From Parasponia andersonii (Eukaryota; Streptophyta; Magnoliopsida; Rosales; Cannabaceae): a stretch of 64,000 nucleotides of DNA. Where the stretch lies: contig JXTB01000325.1 in NCBI GenBank assembly GCA_002914805.1, forward strand, positions 416,089-480,088, read 5' to 3'. The notes under the pieces were generated by a model. It was given only the letters and a program-made list of their open reading frames with translations. It was not told the origin of the DNA and searched no databases. The translations under genes and the position numbers were made by a program. Shown piece by piece: positions 1-11,700 of the stretch; position 1 is the first letter of the stretch; every line of letters starts with the position of its first letter.

Positions 1-132
1 AAGATTCTAGATATTCTACTTGAATGCTCTCGTAAGATCTCGCTCCCTCCCTCTCTCCACACCAGATTAAAACCCAAACAAAACAAAAAGAAAAGAAAAG
101 AAAAGAAGAGGAATAGTTGAAGTGCGTGAATA
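1..132 (+). promoter_or_regulatory. 5' UTR / proximal upstream of TCP11-like gene
   Basis: This is a CT-rich leader (ctcgctccctccctctctcc near 41-60) followed by an A-rich purine stretch up to the ATG. Pyrimidine-rich tracts like this are common around plant transcription starts. The upstream promoter lies outside the window and I see no convincing TATA box. Confidence 0.35.
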
Positions 133-3100
133 ATGTCGGAAAGGGCGAGGAGAGGAATCGCATTGAGTTTTCCTGCGGAAGATGGTGAATTGGGATCCCC
201 AAAGCTTCCTCCGAGGCTTAGACGCCGTCTGTTGCTCTCCAAACCACCCATCACTGCTGACCACATCGAATCCAAGCTCACACAAGCCCATCTTCGACGA
301 CAGGTCACTTTCCAATTCAAATCTGTTATTTATTTATATTTTTATTTGTGTGTGTGTGTGTTTGATAAGAGATTTCGAAATGGAATAATTAATATCGTGT
401 GACCTTTCAATTCAAATTTGGTGATGGAAAGTTGAAATGGTGGGGCTGTGCAGAAATTCTATGAGGTGTTGTCGAGAAAGGCACGCTCAAACTCGGGAGT
501 TTCTCAGGAGGAAGATCTGGGTAACCGGCTTGAACCCNCTGACCACAAAAGGTAAGCACAATATCAAAAATAGAATTTAGTGGCAAATGGATGGTGTAGT
601 TAACATTCGACTTTTCATGTTTTGTGTGTTTGAACGAAACTTTTATATTCCATGTGAAGCGTTAATAAATTTTAGGGGAAGAAAGAAAATGGGGCATCTT
701 AGGAAATCGATCAATGGCTAGTAGATTGGAGACGCTTGACCTCTAGGGATATGTTGTAATCCCCGAAAACAAAATCCCAAGGGTGTGTGTGATGGATAGC
801 CAACTGTACAAACCTGTGTTTTGCTTCTTACACTTGCCTAATTGATAGCTACAAGTACAACACTAAGACACAATTCGAGCAACATCTTTAGCGAGGGCTA
901 CGGTCCTATCTTCACCAAAATGGTGAGCTAGACCTCAGCAGACACTAGGAATTGGTGCAACAGTTCTTCGTGATGCATGAATGACCATTTCTAAAAGTTA
1001 TTATATGGCCTCTCATCTTTAAGGCTTAATAGAGGTATAAAATCAGATGATGATGGTGTAAGTTAGATCTAGAACAAAATAGGCAAGTTAGACTCTTGTA
1101 AAGGGGCTTTGTAAAATGATTTACACAAGAAAAAATGGATTACGGATTACTCCAAGGAACAGATTCTTATATCATCAAAACAAATACACTACATGTGCCA
1201 CCTTTAGAAGTGTTTGCCAAAATATGTGCAACCTGTTGCCCTAAATAGCTGTGTTGACTCTCCTGATTGTGTACGGATCATACTTTACGCTCTCCTGATT
1301 TTAGTTAGTGGCCTTTTGTAACTTGACCATGGTAATCTGTCCTACAAATTGAAGTAAATAAATTAACTATCCTAAAATAGGTGTCCCACTTACCTTTTTT
1401 GGTACCATGTTTCAATCCTTGAATCATATCCTGAGTATTTATCCTTTGGAAAGTTTGTTTTGATGGAAAACCGGTTGTGCTACAAAATGAAAAGATAATA
1501 TACCATGGAAATCCTGTAGTGGAGGATAAAAATGAATTATTTCATTGGTAATTTCAATGCTGATGGAAAAAGAGAAAATTACTCTATTTCTAGAACCCTA
1601 AAAATACTCTGTTCAAAATAAATAAATGAACTTAGACAGTCAACTCTTAAATTACACAGCGAAAATTCTTAATTTTTCCACAGGAAACAAGAAGTGAACA
1701 TATCTATTTTGCACTGAATGCTGAAAAGGATTGAGAATCTAGGATATTAATGAAGTGCTCTTCCATTGTGACTGCGGCCATTTATTATTTGGTCCCTTTA
1801 TTTTCCCACCAAAAAAATGTTAAATCATTTCACTTGCATTTCCAGGTCTTGTAGACGGTTTGTGCATCTGAGGAAAACTACTTTTGCTCTAGCAAAAGCT
1901 TTTGAGGCTTTATCAATAAGTGAAGAATCTGTTAAGTCAATGTCATTTGAGCAGCTTGCCCATCAAATTGAATCGGCTACGACTATTCGAAATACAAAAG
2001 CATTACTTGACCGTCTAGAGACGTATTTGATCTCACGGGCCACTACTGGCAGTCTGTCTAGTCTGGAGAACATTGATCCCCTTCTGCGGCGTGTTGCTTC
2101 ACCAATCAAAAAGGAAAATACCAATACCAAGAAGAAGGTCTCTAAGCATATCAGTTCTTGTAAAGAAGCTCCTCCAAGTCCAGTTGCATTGTCAAGGTAT
2201 CCAGTAAGAGTTTTTCTCTGTGCTTATATGATCTTGGGACACCCAGATGCAGTTTTTAATGGAAGAAGAGAGTGTGAGAATGATCTGGCACAGTCTGCAA
2301 CTGATTTAGTTAAAGAATTTGAACTGTTACTCAAGATTATACTACGTGGGTCCAGTGAGACTGCGCAGAAAGAAACAGTTCCCTTGAAACGAAGCAGAAT
2401 TACTTTCAGATCCCAGCTAGAAGCCTTTGATAAAGCATGGTGCTCTTACCTGTTGCACTTTGTTGCATGGAAAGACACTGATGCCAAGTTGTTAGAGCAG
2501 GATTTAGTTAAAGCAGCTTGCCAACTTGAGCTTTCTATGCAAACTTGCAAAATGACTCCCGAACTTGATATGAAGGCTGTCCAGAAGAAGGTATTTTTCT
2601 TTTTCCAGTTGTTAGTTGGGGGTCTTGATTTTAATTTTTTTCCTTTAGCAACTCCTTTTCTCATATGCTAATTATTTTGTGATGTATATTGGTGCTGGTA
2701 GATTACAGAAAATCAGAAACTAATAAGGGAAAAATTGCAGCAGCTAAGTGGCAATCCAGGACTTGAAAACTTGGAAACTGCTCTCTCTGAGGTACAGTCC
2801 AGATACGTTGGATCCAAGGACTCCGCTTCATCTTCTTCTCAGTCTGCTTCATTGGGTAGCTCTTTAGTTTCTGTATCTTCTGAAACAAGTGATCTGACTG
2901 ACACCAGTCAGAATTCTCAGAATTCAAGTCAACTGATTCATGTTGTGTTTGATAAAGATGAAACTGATCTTGGAAAAGAAACGGGTTCCTCTTTGTCGTT
3001 CAAAAGTGGTGCAGATGGTCATCTGAGACCTACTGCATTAGTAGTTGGTGAGAATGAGCTACTTGTAAATGAAATTGTCCATGAGCATGATCATCACCTC

Positions 3101-6100
3101 GGTTTTGCTGATAGTTTGACTGTCAGCAATGAAGGCCTGAACAGTCTTAAGGTTGGTTTCTGATCTTCTAATATTTCAATTAGTACATGGACGTAGGGAA
3201 CATATAAAAATATCTTTATAGTCCTTGTGTTTTCCTGTGCAGGAAAATGTGAGAGAGACAATTGAAAAAGCTTTCTGGGATGGTGTCATGGAATCCATGA
3301 AAGAAAATGAGTCTGACTTCAGCTGGATTCTTAAACTTGTTACAGAAGTAAGAGAAGAACTATGTGACATATCTCCTCAAAGTTGGAAAAAAGAAATTAC
3401 TGAAAGTATTGATATTGATATTCTTGCTGAGGTAAGTGATAAACCGTTCATTTCATTTATGGCCACTAATGGTGCATTTTCTTTAAGTTTTAACATTATT
3501 TATTTAACGTTCTTTCTTTTTTCTTCTATTTTGTGAAGATGCTGAGACCAGGGAATTTAGATGTCGATTATTTTGGAAAAGTCCTAGAGTTTGCATTGTT
3601 GACTTTGAGGAAACTTTCTGCACCAGCTAAGGAAGATGATATGAAGACTACTCACTCTAAGTTTTTAGAAGAACTAGGAGAGATTCTTCAAGCTGAAGAA
3701 GAATCAAAAGCTTCACGTGCCCGTGCCCATGCTATAACCAAGGGTCTGCGATTTGTTTTGCAGGAAATTCAGGTGTGTTTTTGATATCAAGGTTCTTGAT
3801 ATTTTTCTTGCTTGTAGTTCTAGTAAAAACATTTTGTACTAGATGACTCGATGTTTTTTTTATTTTTTTCATGTGATGAGGCCTCAAATGCAAGAGTCTA
3901 GCCAAGAAATCGGTGTTGCTAAATTATGAATAAATCAATATATATGTGTATATATATTTTTTTGTTTTTCATAAATTGATAAACTGATAAAAACATGGAA
4001 ACATTGATACATTTCAGCTTTTTCTTCTAAACTTGGCCATTTTGTATATTGTTTTGATAAATTTGGCCAATTTTTAATAGTTTGAAAACCGGCCATTTCT
4101 TAAACTTTGATCCAAAACTTCGTCATTTGGCTAAGAAGCCCTTAATTGTATTACCAAAGTTAAAATCTTTCATTTGAGGCTTGAAGTTCCATCGCAGATT
4201 ATTTGATTTTTGAAAATATTGCAATTCCATATTCAGAACAATGAGTGTTTGCTCTCAAATTTTATTAACATTTATGTATATCCTAACCAATTCAAATTCG
4301 GAGATGATTATTTCTAGAGGGATATTATTTGGACCTATTCGTTATTAGATAGCGATGATACATCATAGAGTTTTATTTTGATAGCACAAAGAAAAACGAT
4401 ATGTGGTATAGACTTGGGATTCTGCTACTCTTAGTTCTCCTAGTTTCCATTTCGCTTTACCCTCCTTACTTTTTGCCTGCGTTTCTTTCCCTACCTTTTC
4501 TAGCTCCTTACTTTTGGTCAGTTGTAGAATCTTCCATTTTAGGAAGCCAACAAAAATGGCCATTTATATTTTGCATCCTATGTGACAACATAACTCCATA
4601 TTTTCAAGCAGACTCTTAAGAGGGAGATAAGCAGAGCACGTCTGAGGATGGTAGAACCTCTCATTAAGGGCACTGCTGGTTTTGAATACCTCAGAAAAGC
4701 TTTCTCCGATAGGCATGGTTCTCCCACACTCGCCCCTACTTCATTGCCAATAACAAGGCAATGGCTTTCATCAGTGAAAATTGTGGCAGAGCAGGAGTGG
4801 CTTGAATACAAAGATTCTTTATCTGCTGTGACAAACAATGGACTTTTCTCTGGACTTCCATCTACCACTCTCCGGACTGGAGGCAACACTTCTGTTGGAA
4901 CAAAAGGTAGCTCCCAGACTTCTGCAAGAGACACAATTGGTAACTCTTCTTTTCTTCTTCTATTTTTTTTTTTTCATGGAAATGAATACACCTAAAGGTT
5001 TGCTGATTTCTATAAATTGTTCTTTACAGATCCGCCTTTGCCAGGGAAAGAATTACCAGTGTGTGGGGGAGAAGAAATTGATTTATTAGTTAGGCTTGGT
5101 TTATTAAAGCTAGTAAGTGAAGTAGGCGGCCTGAGCCTAGAAGTTTTGCCCGAAACTTTTGAGATTAATCTCCCCAGGCTAAGGGTCGTTCAATCTCAGC
5201 TTCAGAAGATTATAGTCATTTCTACATGGTAAGTGTGCACATCCTATCCAACACCTCCTCTTGATCTTCTTAACTGGCAATTCGATATTAAGCAAATTAG
5301 ATAAAACATGGCTGGCTTTTCAGTATGACTTTTCTGTTTTCTGTTTTTCTCTGGGCCTAGAGACTTTCATTATGAAACTTGAGCATGATTGCTTTTGGCA
5401 TTTAAATTGTGCTACGTAAATTTTTAAAATTTTGAACTTTATAGCCCCCAGCACTTCTCTCTGTCTCTCTGTCTCTTTCTCTCTCTCTCTCACCCACACA
5501 CAGCATTTGTCATGTTTATGTTTCAGCGTCTTCCATTTTATGATTATCTCACTGAATTTCACAGCTTATTTATGCATTTTCTGTATGAAAACTCATCATT
5601 TGCTGCCAATGCATGCCCGTTGTCAATGTGATTTGAATAATTAATATGTCGTGTTTCACAGTTTGTTGGTTCTTCGTCAAACCCTTCTGAACGAGAGCTT
5701 GGTGATCAGTCCTCTGGACCTGGAGAAAATATCATCTAGATGCGTGAAGCAGCTTTCCAACCTACTGGACACTGTTGAGGATATTGGTATATCAGAAATC
5801 ATTGAAACAATAATTGGGTATGCAGAGGACAATGACCATCTTTCATTCCTAGAAATACTCAAGTCGAGGAAGGAGATAATGAAAAGGATGCTGGGGAAAA
5901 GCCTGCAAGCTGGTGATGCCGTCTTCAAACGGGTTTCTCATGCTGCTTATCTAGCTGCAAGGGGGGTTGTTTTTGGAGGAAATGGAGCACAGGGAAGAAA
6001 ACTAGTCGAGGCATCTCTTCGGCCAGTAGGTGCTGTTCTTCTTGCAGATAATTTGGTGAAGGCTGCAGAAGTGCTGGTTGTGGTGGCAGCTGTGTCATGC

Positions 6101-6145
6101 AATGTGCACAGACCGTGGTATGAAGAACTTCTCAAGAGTTCGTGA
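133..6145 (+). CDS. T-complex protein 11-like protein (TCP11 domain), nine exons
   Basis: Exons by splice signals: 133-303, 454-551, 1846-2590, 2702-3151, 3243-3431, 3539-3772, 4612-4939, 5030-5228, 5662-6145; all junctions keep frame, giving 965 codons. The start ATG at 133 opens a plant TCP11-type N-terminus ([10 protein letters not shown], then RLRRRLL and [13 protein letters not shown]). Exons 3-9 carry the TCP11 domain, with [72 protein letters not shown] and a C-terminal [10 protein letters not shown]. From memory the closest type is Arabidopsis AT4G09150. Mammalian TCP11 is linked to PKA signalling in sperm; the plant role is poorly defined, so none is assigned. Oddity: exon 2 ends at RLEP-x-DHKR and exon 3 resumes at [12 protein letters not shown], so the Lys/Arg/Glu-rich coiled-coil block usually found between is absent. 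Base 538 is ambiguous. Confidence 0.9.
552..1845 (+). other. Intron 2 of the TCP11-like gene; no coiled-coil exon visible
   Basis: This 1,294-bp intron has donor GTAAGC and an acceptor ending TTCCAG. I looked in all forward frames for the KR/E-rich repeats expected of the coiled-coil segment of plant TCP11-like proteins and saw none. The sequence is AT-rich with frequent stops. It therefore either replaced that part of the gene or marks a deletion or assembly join. Confidence 0.6.
3773..4611 (+). other. Intron 6 of the TCP11-like gene
   Basis: This 839-bp intron is AT-rich. It includes a stretch at about 4016-4140 with three spaced ggcca(t/a)tt motifs that may be an old repeat fragment. No exon or RNA gene is recognised in it. 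Confidence 0.55.
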
Positions 6146-6183
6146 AAGGTGAAAGAATGCCTATATGTATTTACATCATTATG

Positions 6184-6191
6184 TATGTATG

Positions 6192-6250
<59 letters not shown>
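6184..6250. repeat. Compound microsatellite (GTAT)/(AT)/(GT)/(AT) in 3' UTR
   Basis: The run begins with tatgtatgta, then alternates TA, about nine GT units, and a longer TA tract. It lies about 40 bp after the TCP11-like stop codon, so it is probably in the 3' UTR. Such tracts are length-polymorphic. Confidence 0.9.
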
Positions 6251-6252
<2 letters not shown>

Positions 6253-7575
6253 TTCTTGTACGCAACCAGCGTGTATAATTGTGACAATCTGTAATAACAT
6301 ACTTTTTGTATAAAGGGTGAAAATCGTTACAGGCTTGTTTTGGAATATTGGTTGGAATTGTAGGTGTCTTGCTCACAAAAGTAGTCAAAAGAGCTTTCTG
6401 GGGCGTATATGAATACATTCACAAATGTGTATATTGTTTCAAGGCCCACTACATGTTTAAATTAGGTGACATAGCAGTGGAATAATATATTATAGGTGGG
6501 AGTGGAGTCTGCCTAAGATTAAGGCAAACTGGCTCAGTCAAACAATCCCAGACAAAACATGAAGGTAACCAAACAAGTAACTATTAGACTAATTCCATTA
6601 ATCGCTTTTCCAGAAAGTAAATGTGAGAAATTAATTCAACTCATTTAATAATTAATATCACCTCCCTATTTCTCCACCAATACAACCGGCTCTTTTCATT
6701 TGAACACTTCATTTGATGTAGCTACCCTAACAAGCAACAATCACTTTAATTCAACTCTCTTCTCTTATTTGTAGTATTCATTACATCAAATGAATACTAT
6801 ATCATCATTTTGAAACCAATAGAGTTTATCAACAACCAATAAATATGTATTGACAAAAAAATTGGCATTTCATAATTAATAACACAACCTATGGGGATTA
6901 TATTGGACTATATGGAAAATTTGTCCTAAACTAGGGAAAATGTTTCGGTCTATAAAATAGAATTACCTTTGTTACTCCATGTTTCGACTTTGGACTTTTT
7001 TAATTAAGATATTTCCCATTTCAGGACATTTTAACTATAGAAATTGCAGGATGACTGTGATTATATCCTTTATTGGTTTCATTTTCTTAGTTACTTTATC
7101 TTGCGTAATTATAGTAGTATGTCATTTTTTTACACTATTATAGCAAGTGTCCGCTGTGTTTTCTTTCCTTCTATTTATAACTAGAATATATAAGTTTTTA
7201 CACAGGATATGTCAACTCATATATTGGATCCATGATATATGTTAGGCATATCACTCTCTGTGCTAAGTAAATCAATTTTTACAAGAAAAATTTGTGCACT
7301 GACTAATATATTTGGTTATTTTACTAAGAAGTTCGAAAAACGGACATTTGTTTCAAGTGGACCAAATAATCGGTCATTTTGCTAAAAGCTCTTATTATTT
7401 CTGTCGAGCATCTTAGTCCGTTATATATTTTCATATCATACACTCATTTTGTCTCTTTATTTTATTTATTACCTTCGTTAAATCATCGTACTTAATATAC
7501 TTATTTACGCATATTGCATTAATATCATCATATATTTTGTTATTTGTTAATTATATCTGTTGATATTTCTGCAGT
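6251..7575. other. Intergenic, AT-rich, no gene seen
   Basis: This is AT-rich sequence with no ORF of coding character on either strand and no recognisable RNA gene. It presumably contains the end of the TCP11-like 3' UTR and then spacer. Confidence 0.5.
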
Positions 7576-7665
7576 CACCAAGTCATTATCATAAATACTC
7601 ATCATATAAACTCCAAATGTCACCAAGTCATTATCATAAATACTCATCATATAAACTCCAAATGT
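7576..7665. repeat. Perfect 45-bp tandem duplication
   Basis: Positions 7576-7620 and 7621-7665 are identical 45-base copies (each begins CACCAAGTCATTATCATAAA and ends AAATGT). There is no mismatch, so the duplication is recent or maintained. A short ORF over it (7560-7754) simply reads through the repeat and has no family resemblance. Confidence 0.95.
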
Positions 7666-7876
7666 ATGGGGACTCAACAGGTCATCAATACCGGGATGTG
7701 CAGTATGTTATTAGGCATTTCGCTAGGGAGGGCTGGTTCCCTCGCGCTGCCTAAATCTCTTCTCCAGTTCAGCACATTTGAGTTTGATTAAGTTGTGTCA
7801 TAAACATTATTCACTATGTTTGTGACCTCCTAGAGGCTCATCTGATTCAATCTGTACCATAAACACACCTAAACTG

Positions 7877-8200
7877 CGAAAGGATCGTCGTCGCTTTCTG
7901 GTATCCAGACTGCAAGAGGATCGTCGCCGCGCTCTAGCATCACAATCAAAATCTTCTGTTGTCGCGAGCTAAACTATGGAAGGATTACTACCTAACTCTA
8001 ATATCTAGATCTCTGAAATGGATCATCACCCTAGTCCAGTATCATCTTTCTTTTATCATTGAGCTTAAATTTATAGGAAGGGATTGTTGCTGCACTCTAG
8101 TATCTAGACCACAAAAGAGTTTCCGTTGCGTTCTAGTATCGTCATCATTGTGTTGCATTCGATGTAAATTGTAGAAAGATTGTCATCGTACTCTAGCAAT
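7877..8200. repeat. Degenerate tandem repeat, roughly 45-75 bp spacing
   Basis: A phrase like AGGATCGTCGCCGC-CTCTAGTATCTAGA recurs with variation near 7879, 7916, 7978, 8018, 8079, 8117 and 8174. Copies differ by substitutions and small indels, so this is an old array. The origin is not recognised. Confidence 0.6.
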
Positions 8201-8797
8201 ATATCCGTGTTAAAATATCAAGAGTCAACACAGATGGAGGATCACTTCAATCACATTTCGGCACTATGAACACCAATAATCAAAGTGAGCACCTATTGCC
8301 ATCCTCAATACAAAGATTAGCCGAGATTTAAGAGAACACGGCTAGAATGATGACTAACACAAGAGGTCTTTTATAGAGGTATATTGTGAGATATTTTAAG
8401 AAGTAAAACCTTAGTATGTATTCTGGAATTAAAACCATTCATTCAAGCTAAGCTAAGTTGAAATGAGGCGTCATAATTTTCAAAACACACCCGTTTAAAC
8501 CTATACTTGCTACTATCATCCCTAATCCTGTCCACACCTGACGACACCGACTATTCTTTTCTTCACAACTTTAGAAGACAACAAGACTCTGAATTAACCA
8601 ATTTCACCACGTTAGAAGAATTGGAGTTCGCAATCTGTGAGCATCGCCCAGCTTCAATAAAATTTGTTCTACATGGATCACCTACAAACCTTATTCAAAT
8701 GGCTAAATATGAAATTGTTAAAACAGTAATTCAAAATTGTTAAAGTTTCAATAAAGATTCTGCCTCTTAAATCAGTACACTTAACGCAGGCAGTGGT
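8201..8797. other. Intergenic, contains 3' flank of the HisC gene
   Basis: No gene was recognised. A small ORF at 8507-8743 (+) has no family signal. The last part is presumably the 3' UTR of the minus-strand aminotransferase gene. Confidence 0.45.
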
Positions 8798-11700
8798 TTA
8801 ATAGAACCGTCTCAGGCATTCCATCAAAATATCGGTATGTTCAGGCTTCCCAACAGATACTCGAACATAACCTTTTAGTTCTTTGTTGTTGTAGTGACGG
8901 ATCATCACTCCCAGTTTCGCAAGGTCCTCCTGCATTCAAACCGAATTGTCATTGTCAACGGTTAAGGTACACCTACTGTGGTTAACAAAACAAGCAGTAG
9001 AGGTAAACGTTAAGAGTAGAGCATGTAAAAGCTCATTTTTAATGATATATGCAAACAATAACTCACGAAAATGAATGCAAATAACAGTAGAAAGAAATAG
9101 AGATACACAACACTATGATCCCCCAATATGTCCAATTTCTTAAAGAAATTAGTAAAAAGGGACCCACCAAAATATCAAAAAAGGTGGCTATCTAAATCAA
9201 TCTATTTAAAAGCAACAGATTTATATGAGACTATCAAAGGTTATTCAGGTTAGACGAATTTGAGCAAGTTAATCCCTGGTTTTAAGTTGTAACAAATATC
9301 AAATATAAAAATCACAATTTTTTTTTTAATTAAGGAAAAAAAAAGGAGAAACATAAACAGTCTTCTTCTTCTTCTTCTTCCTTTTTGTTTATTTTATTTT
9401 ATTTTATTACATTAATGAACAAACAATAAAGAATTACATCAGAAAAATAAAACATTTAATTAGAAAGTGAACTTCGAGTCATAGCAATATGCTGGCATTG
9501 CATAATTTTTCAATCAAAGCATAATTTAATATGTTGATCTAAGGTGGAACTAAATCAAATTTTGGATAAAGGAGCCAACTATACTAGCCCAAACCAGAGA
9601 TGGAAAACGTTTGGACTGATGTGAAATGAAAAATTATCCTCGAACCTTACTATAGTACATGAACAAGAAAAGCATATCCTACCCTACTAGTTCCTTAGCG
9701 ACAAAGAGATATCAGTTTAATGCTCATGTCAGAGTGATCCACAGCAGAACTAGAGACAACTGTTTTATCGAACTGCACTGTTACATGCCAAACAATTTCT
9801 CACACAGCATGACCATTTGCAATGATACATAATTGTTGCAAACCATGATATATCATTCTTTTCTGACAATTAATAAAAGATACAATGGTTTCAAACCATG
9901 ATATGTAACAAAAGATATTCAATTTAAGTATCATATCTACACAATTTTATCACGACAACTGATTCCGTAGAAGCTGTATTTTCATTTCAGTTTCTGTGCA
10001 TGCTGTGTCATCACTATTTTTAAAAGTACAATGATCATAAATGAATTTATTTTCAGGAATTGACTGTTCTTTGAAACGAACAAAGTTCAAGGTTTTTCAA
10101 AACCGAAAGGCTACTTTTCCATTTAGTTTTGCTCAGCGACAACAAACTTGACTAAAACAACATAAACAAAGCACTAGATAACTCCAAATAAAAGCAAATA
10201 CATAGAAGAGTCTTTATATTTCTCTGTGATATGTCCACAAGTGCATGGCATGCTTGTGTCTGGTTTGTACATATAAATGTTTGTGTGGATATGCATGCGG
10301 TTGTGTTTCCGAATATAAGTGCATCTGTGACAAAAATATGTACCTTTAACTTCTTGGCATCCATTCCAGGTGCAACCTTGCAGAGAATGAAGTTAGAATG
10401 GCTTGGGTATGGATTGAGAAATGGAACTTCTTTAAGCAGGTTATACAGCCGATCCCGTTCTTTTAGCAGAGCATCTTTAACATTCTGGAAGAGATAAGTA
10501 GCTCGTTTAGGTATGCTAATCAGTAAATATCATCTCCTTATTGCCAAAAAAAACCAAATTACTATAATGAATAGGTCATCCCACCTCTAAATACGTAGGA
10601 TTCTTCAGTGCTGCACAAGCAGCAACTTCAGCAGCAACAGATACGTTATAGGGTTGTTTTGCTCTCCATAGATACTCGATAATGCTCGATGGAAATGCAC
10701 CGTATCCCACACGAAGTCCAGCTAAACCTGCACCATGTGATTGTCTTTAACCATTTGACAAAAAAGAAGGAAACAAAAACACTCTTCAAGAAATCATGAG
10801 ATACAGCACAGAAAATAATGCTTTCAAACTAAAAGAAGACGAGTTTAAGGTGAGAATTCAACAATGCATCAACCTCAATGTTGACATATATATCCACGAA
10901 ACACCAAGAAGAAGAAGCTTCAATGGAATTGATGTAGAACCAGAGGGGAATCATATTAATTACAATTGTTTTTTTCTATTTGATTTCCATTAGGGAGAAT
11001 ACAACTCATTATATTTTTTTAAAATCCAATCAATTTTGTGGACTAAACATAGAGGCAAAATACAAGAAATTGATCAAATGAATTAAATGCCATTTTTCCC
11101 TAGCAATTTATTTTGTACGACGGATACAGAGCAATTACAGAAAAAAGAGGTCTACCTATTGGTAGCGAAACAACTAACTTCAACTTGCATTGTGATGCAT
11201 AAGTGACAAGTCAATTAACACAAGCCAGATGATGAAATTTTAAGTTTCTATAAACCATTGCAAATAGGAAGGAAAAAACACATCGATTATAGAGAGTAGC
11301 CACAAAATTAAACAAAACAAGTATAAACATAGGAAAAACTAATATCTAGGCCTGAGGCAATGCTAACATACCAAGCCAGAAAAAGCATATGCAAGAAGAG
11401 AAAGCAAACGATGCATTTTCAGACAAGCACACTAATTTTACTACTGAAATTCCCTCATAAGTCCATCAATGTAATGCATAAAAAATTGAGGATACCAGCT
11501 CTTTTGCTGAATGTGCGAAGAACAATTAAGTTCTCATGCTTCTTCACCCATTGCATCCTAGATTCGATTTTGGAAAACTCAACATATGCTTCATCAAGGA
11601 CCACCAATATAGGAAGCTTGAGGATCTCCAAGAGAACTTCATCACTAATAATACTGTTATGGAATAATTTGCATTGTAAGGACACAATACCAACCATATT

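Noticed and set aside
5947-6418. Minus-strand ORFs rich in Tyr-Ile and Thr-His
   Set aside because: They read the AT/GT microsatellite in the TCP11-like 3' UTR and the antisense of its last exon.
7560-7754. ORF with an internal duplicated peptide
   Set aside because: The peptide repeat comes from the 45-bp DNA duplication; there is no homology or start context.
10231-10497. Plus-strand ORF of 88 residues
   Set aside because: It is the complement of HISN6 exon 8 and adjoining intron; the minus strand carries the conserved protein.
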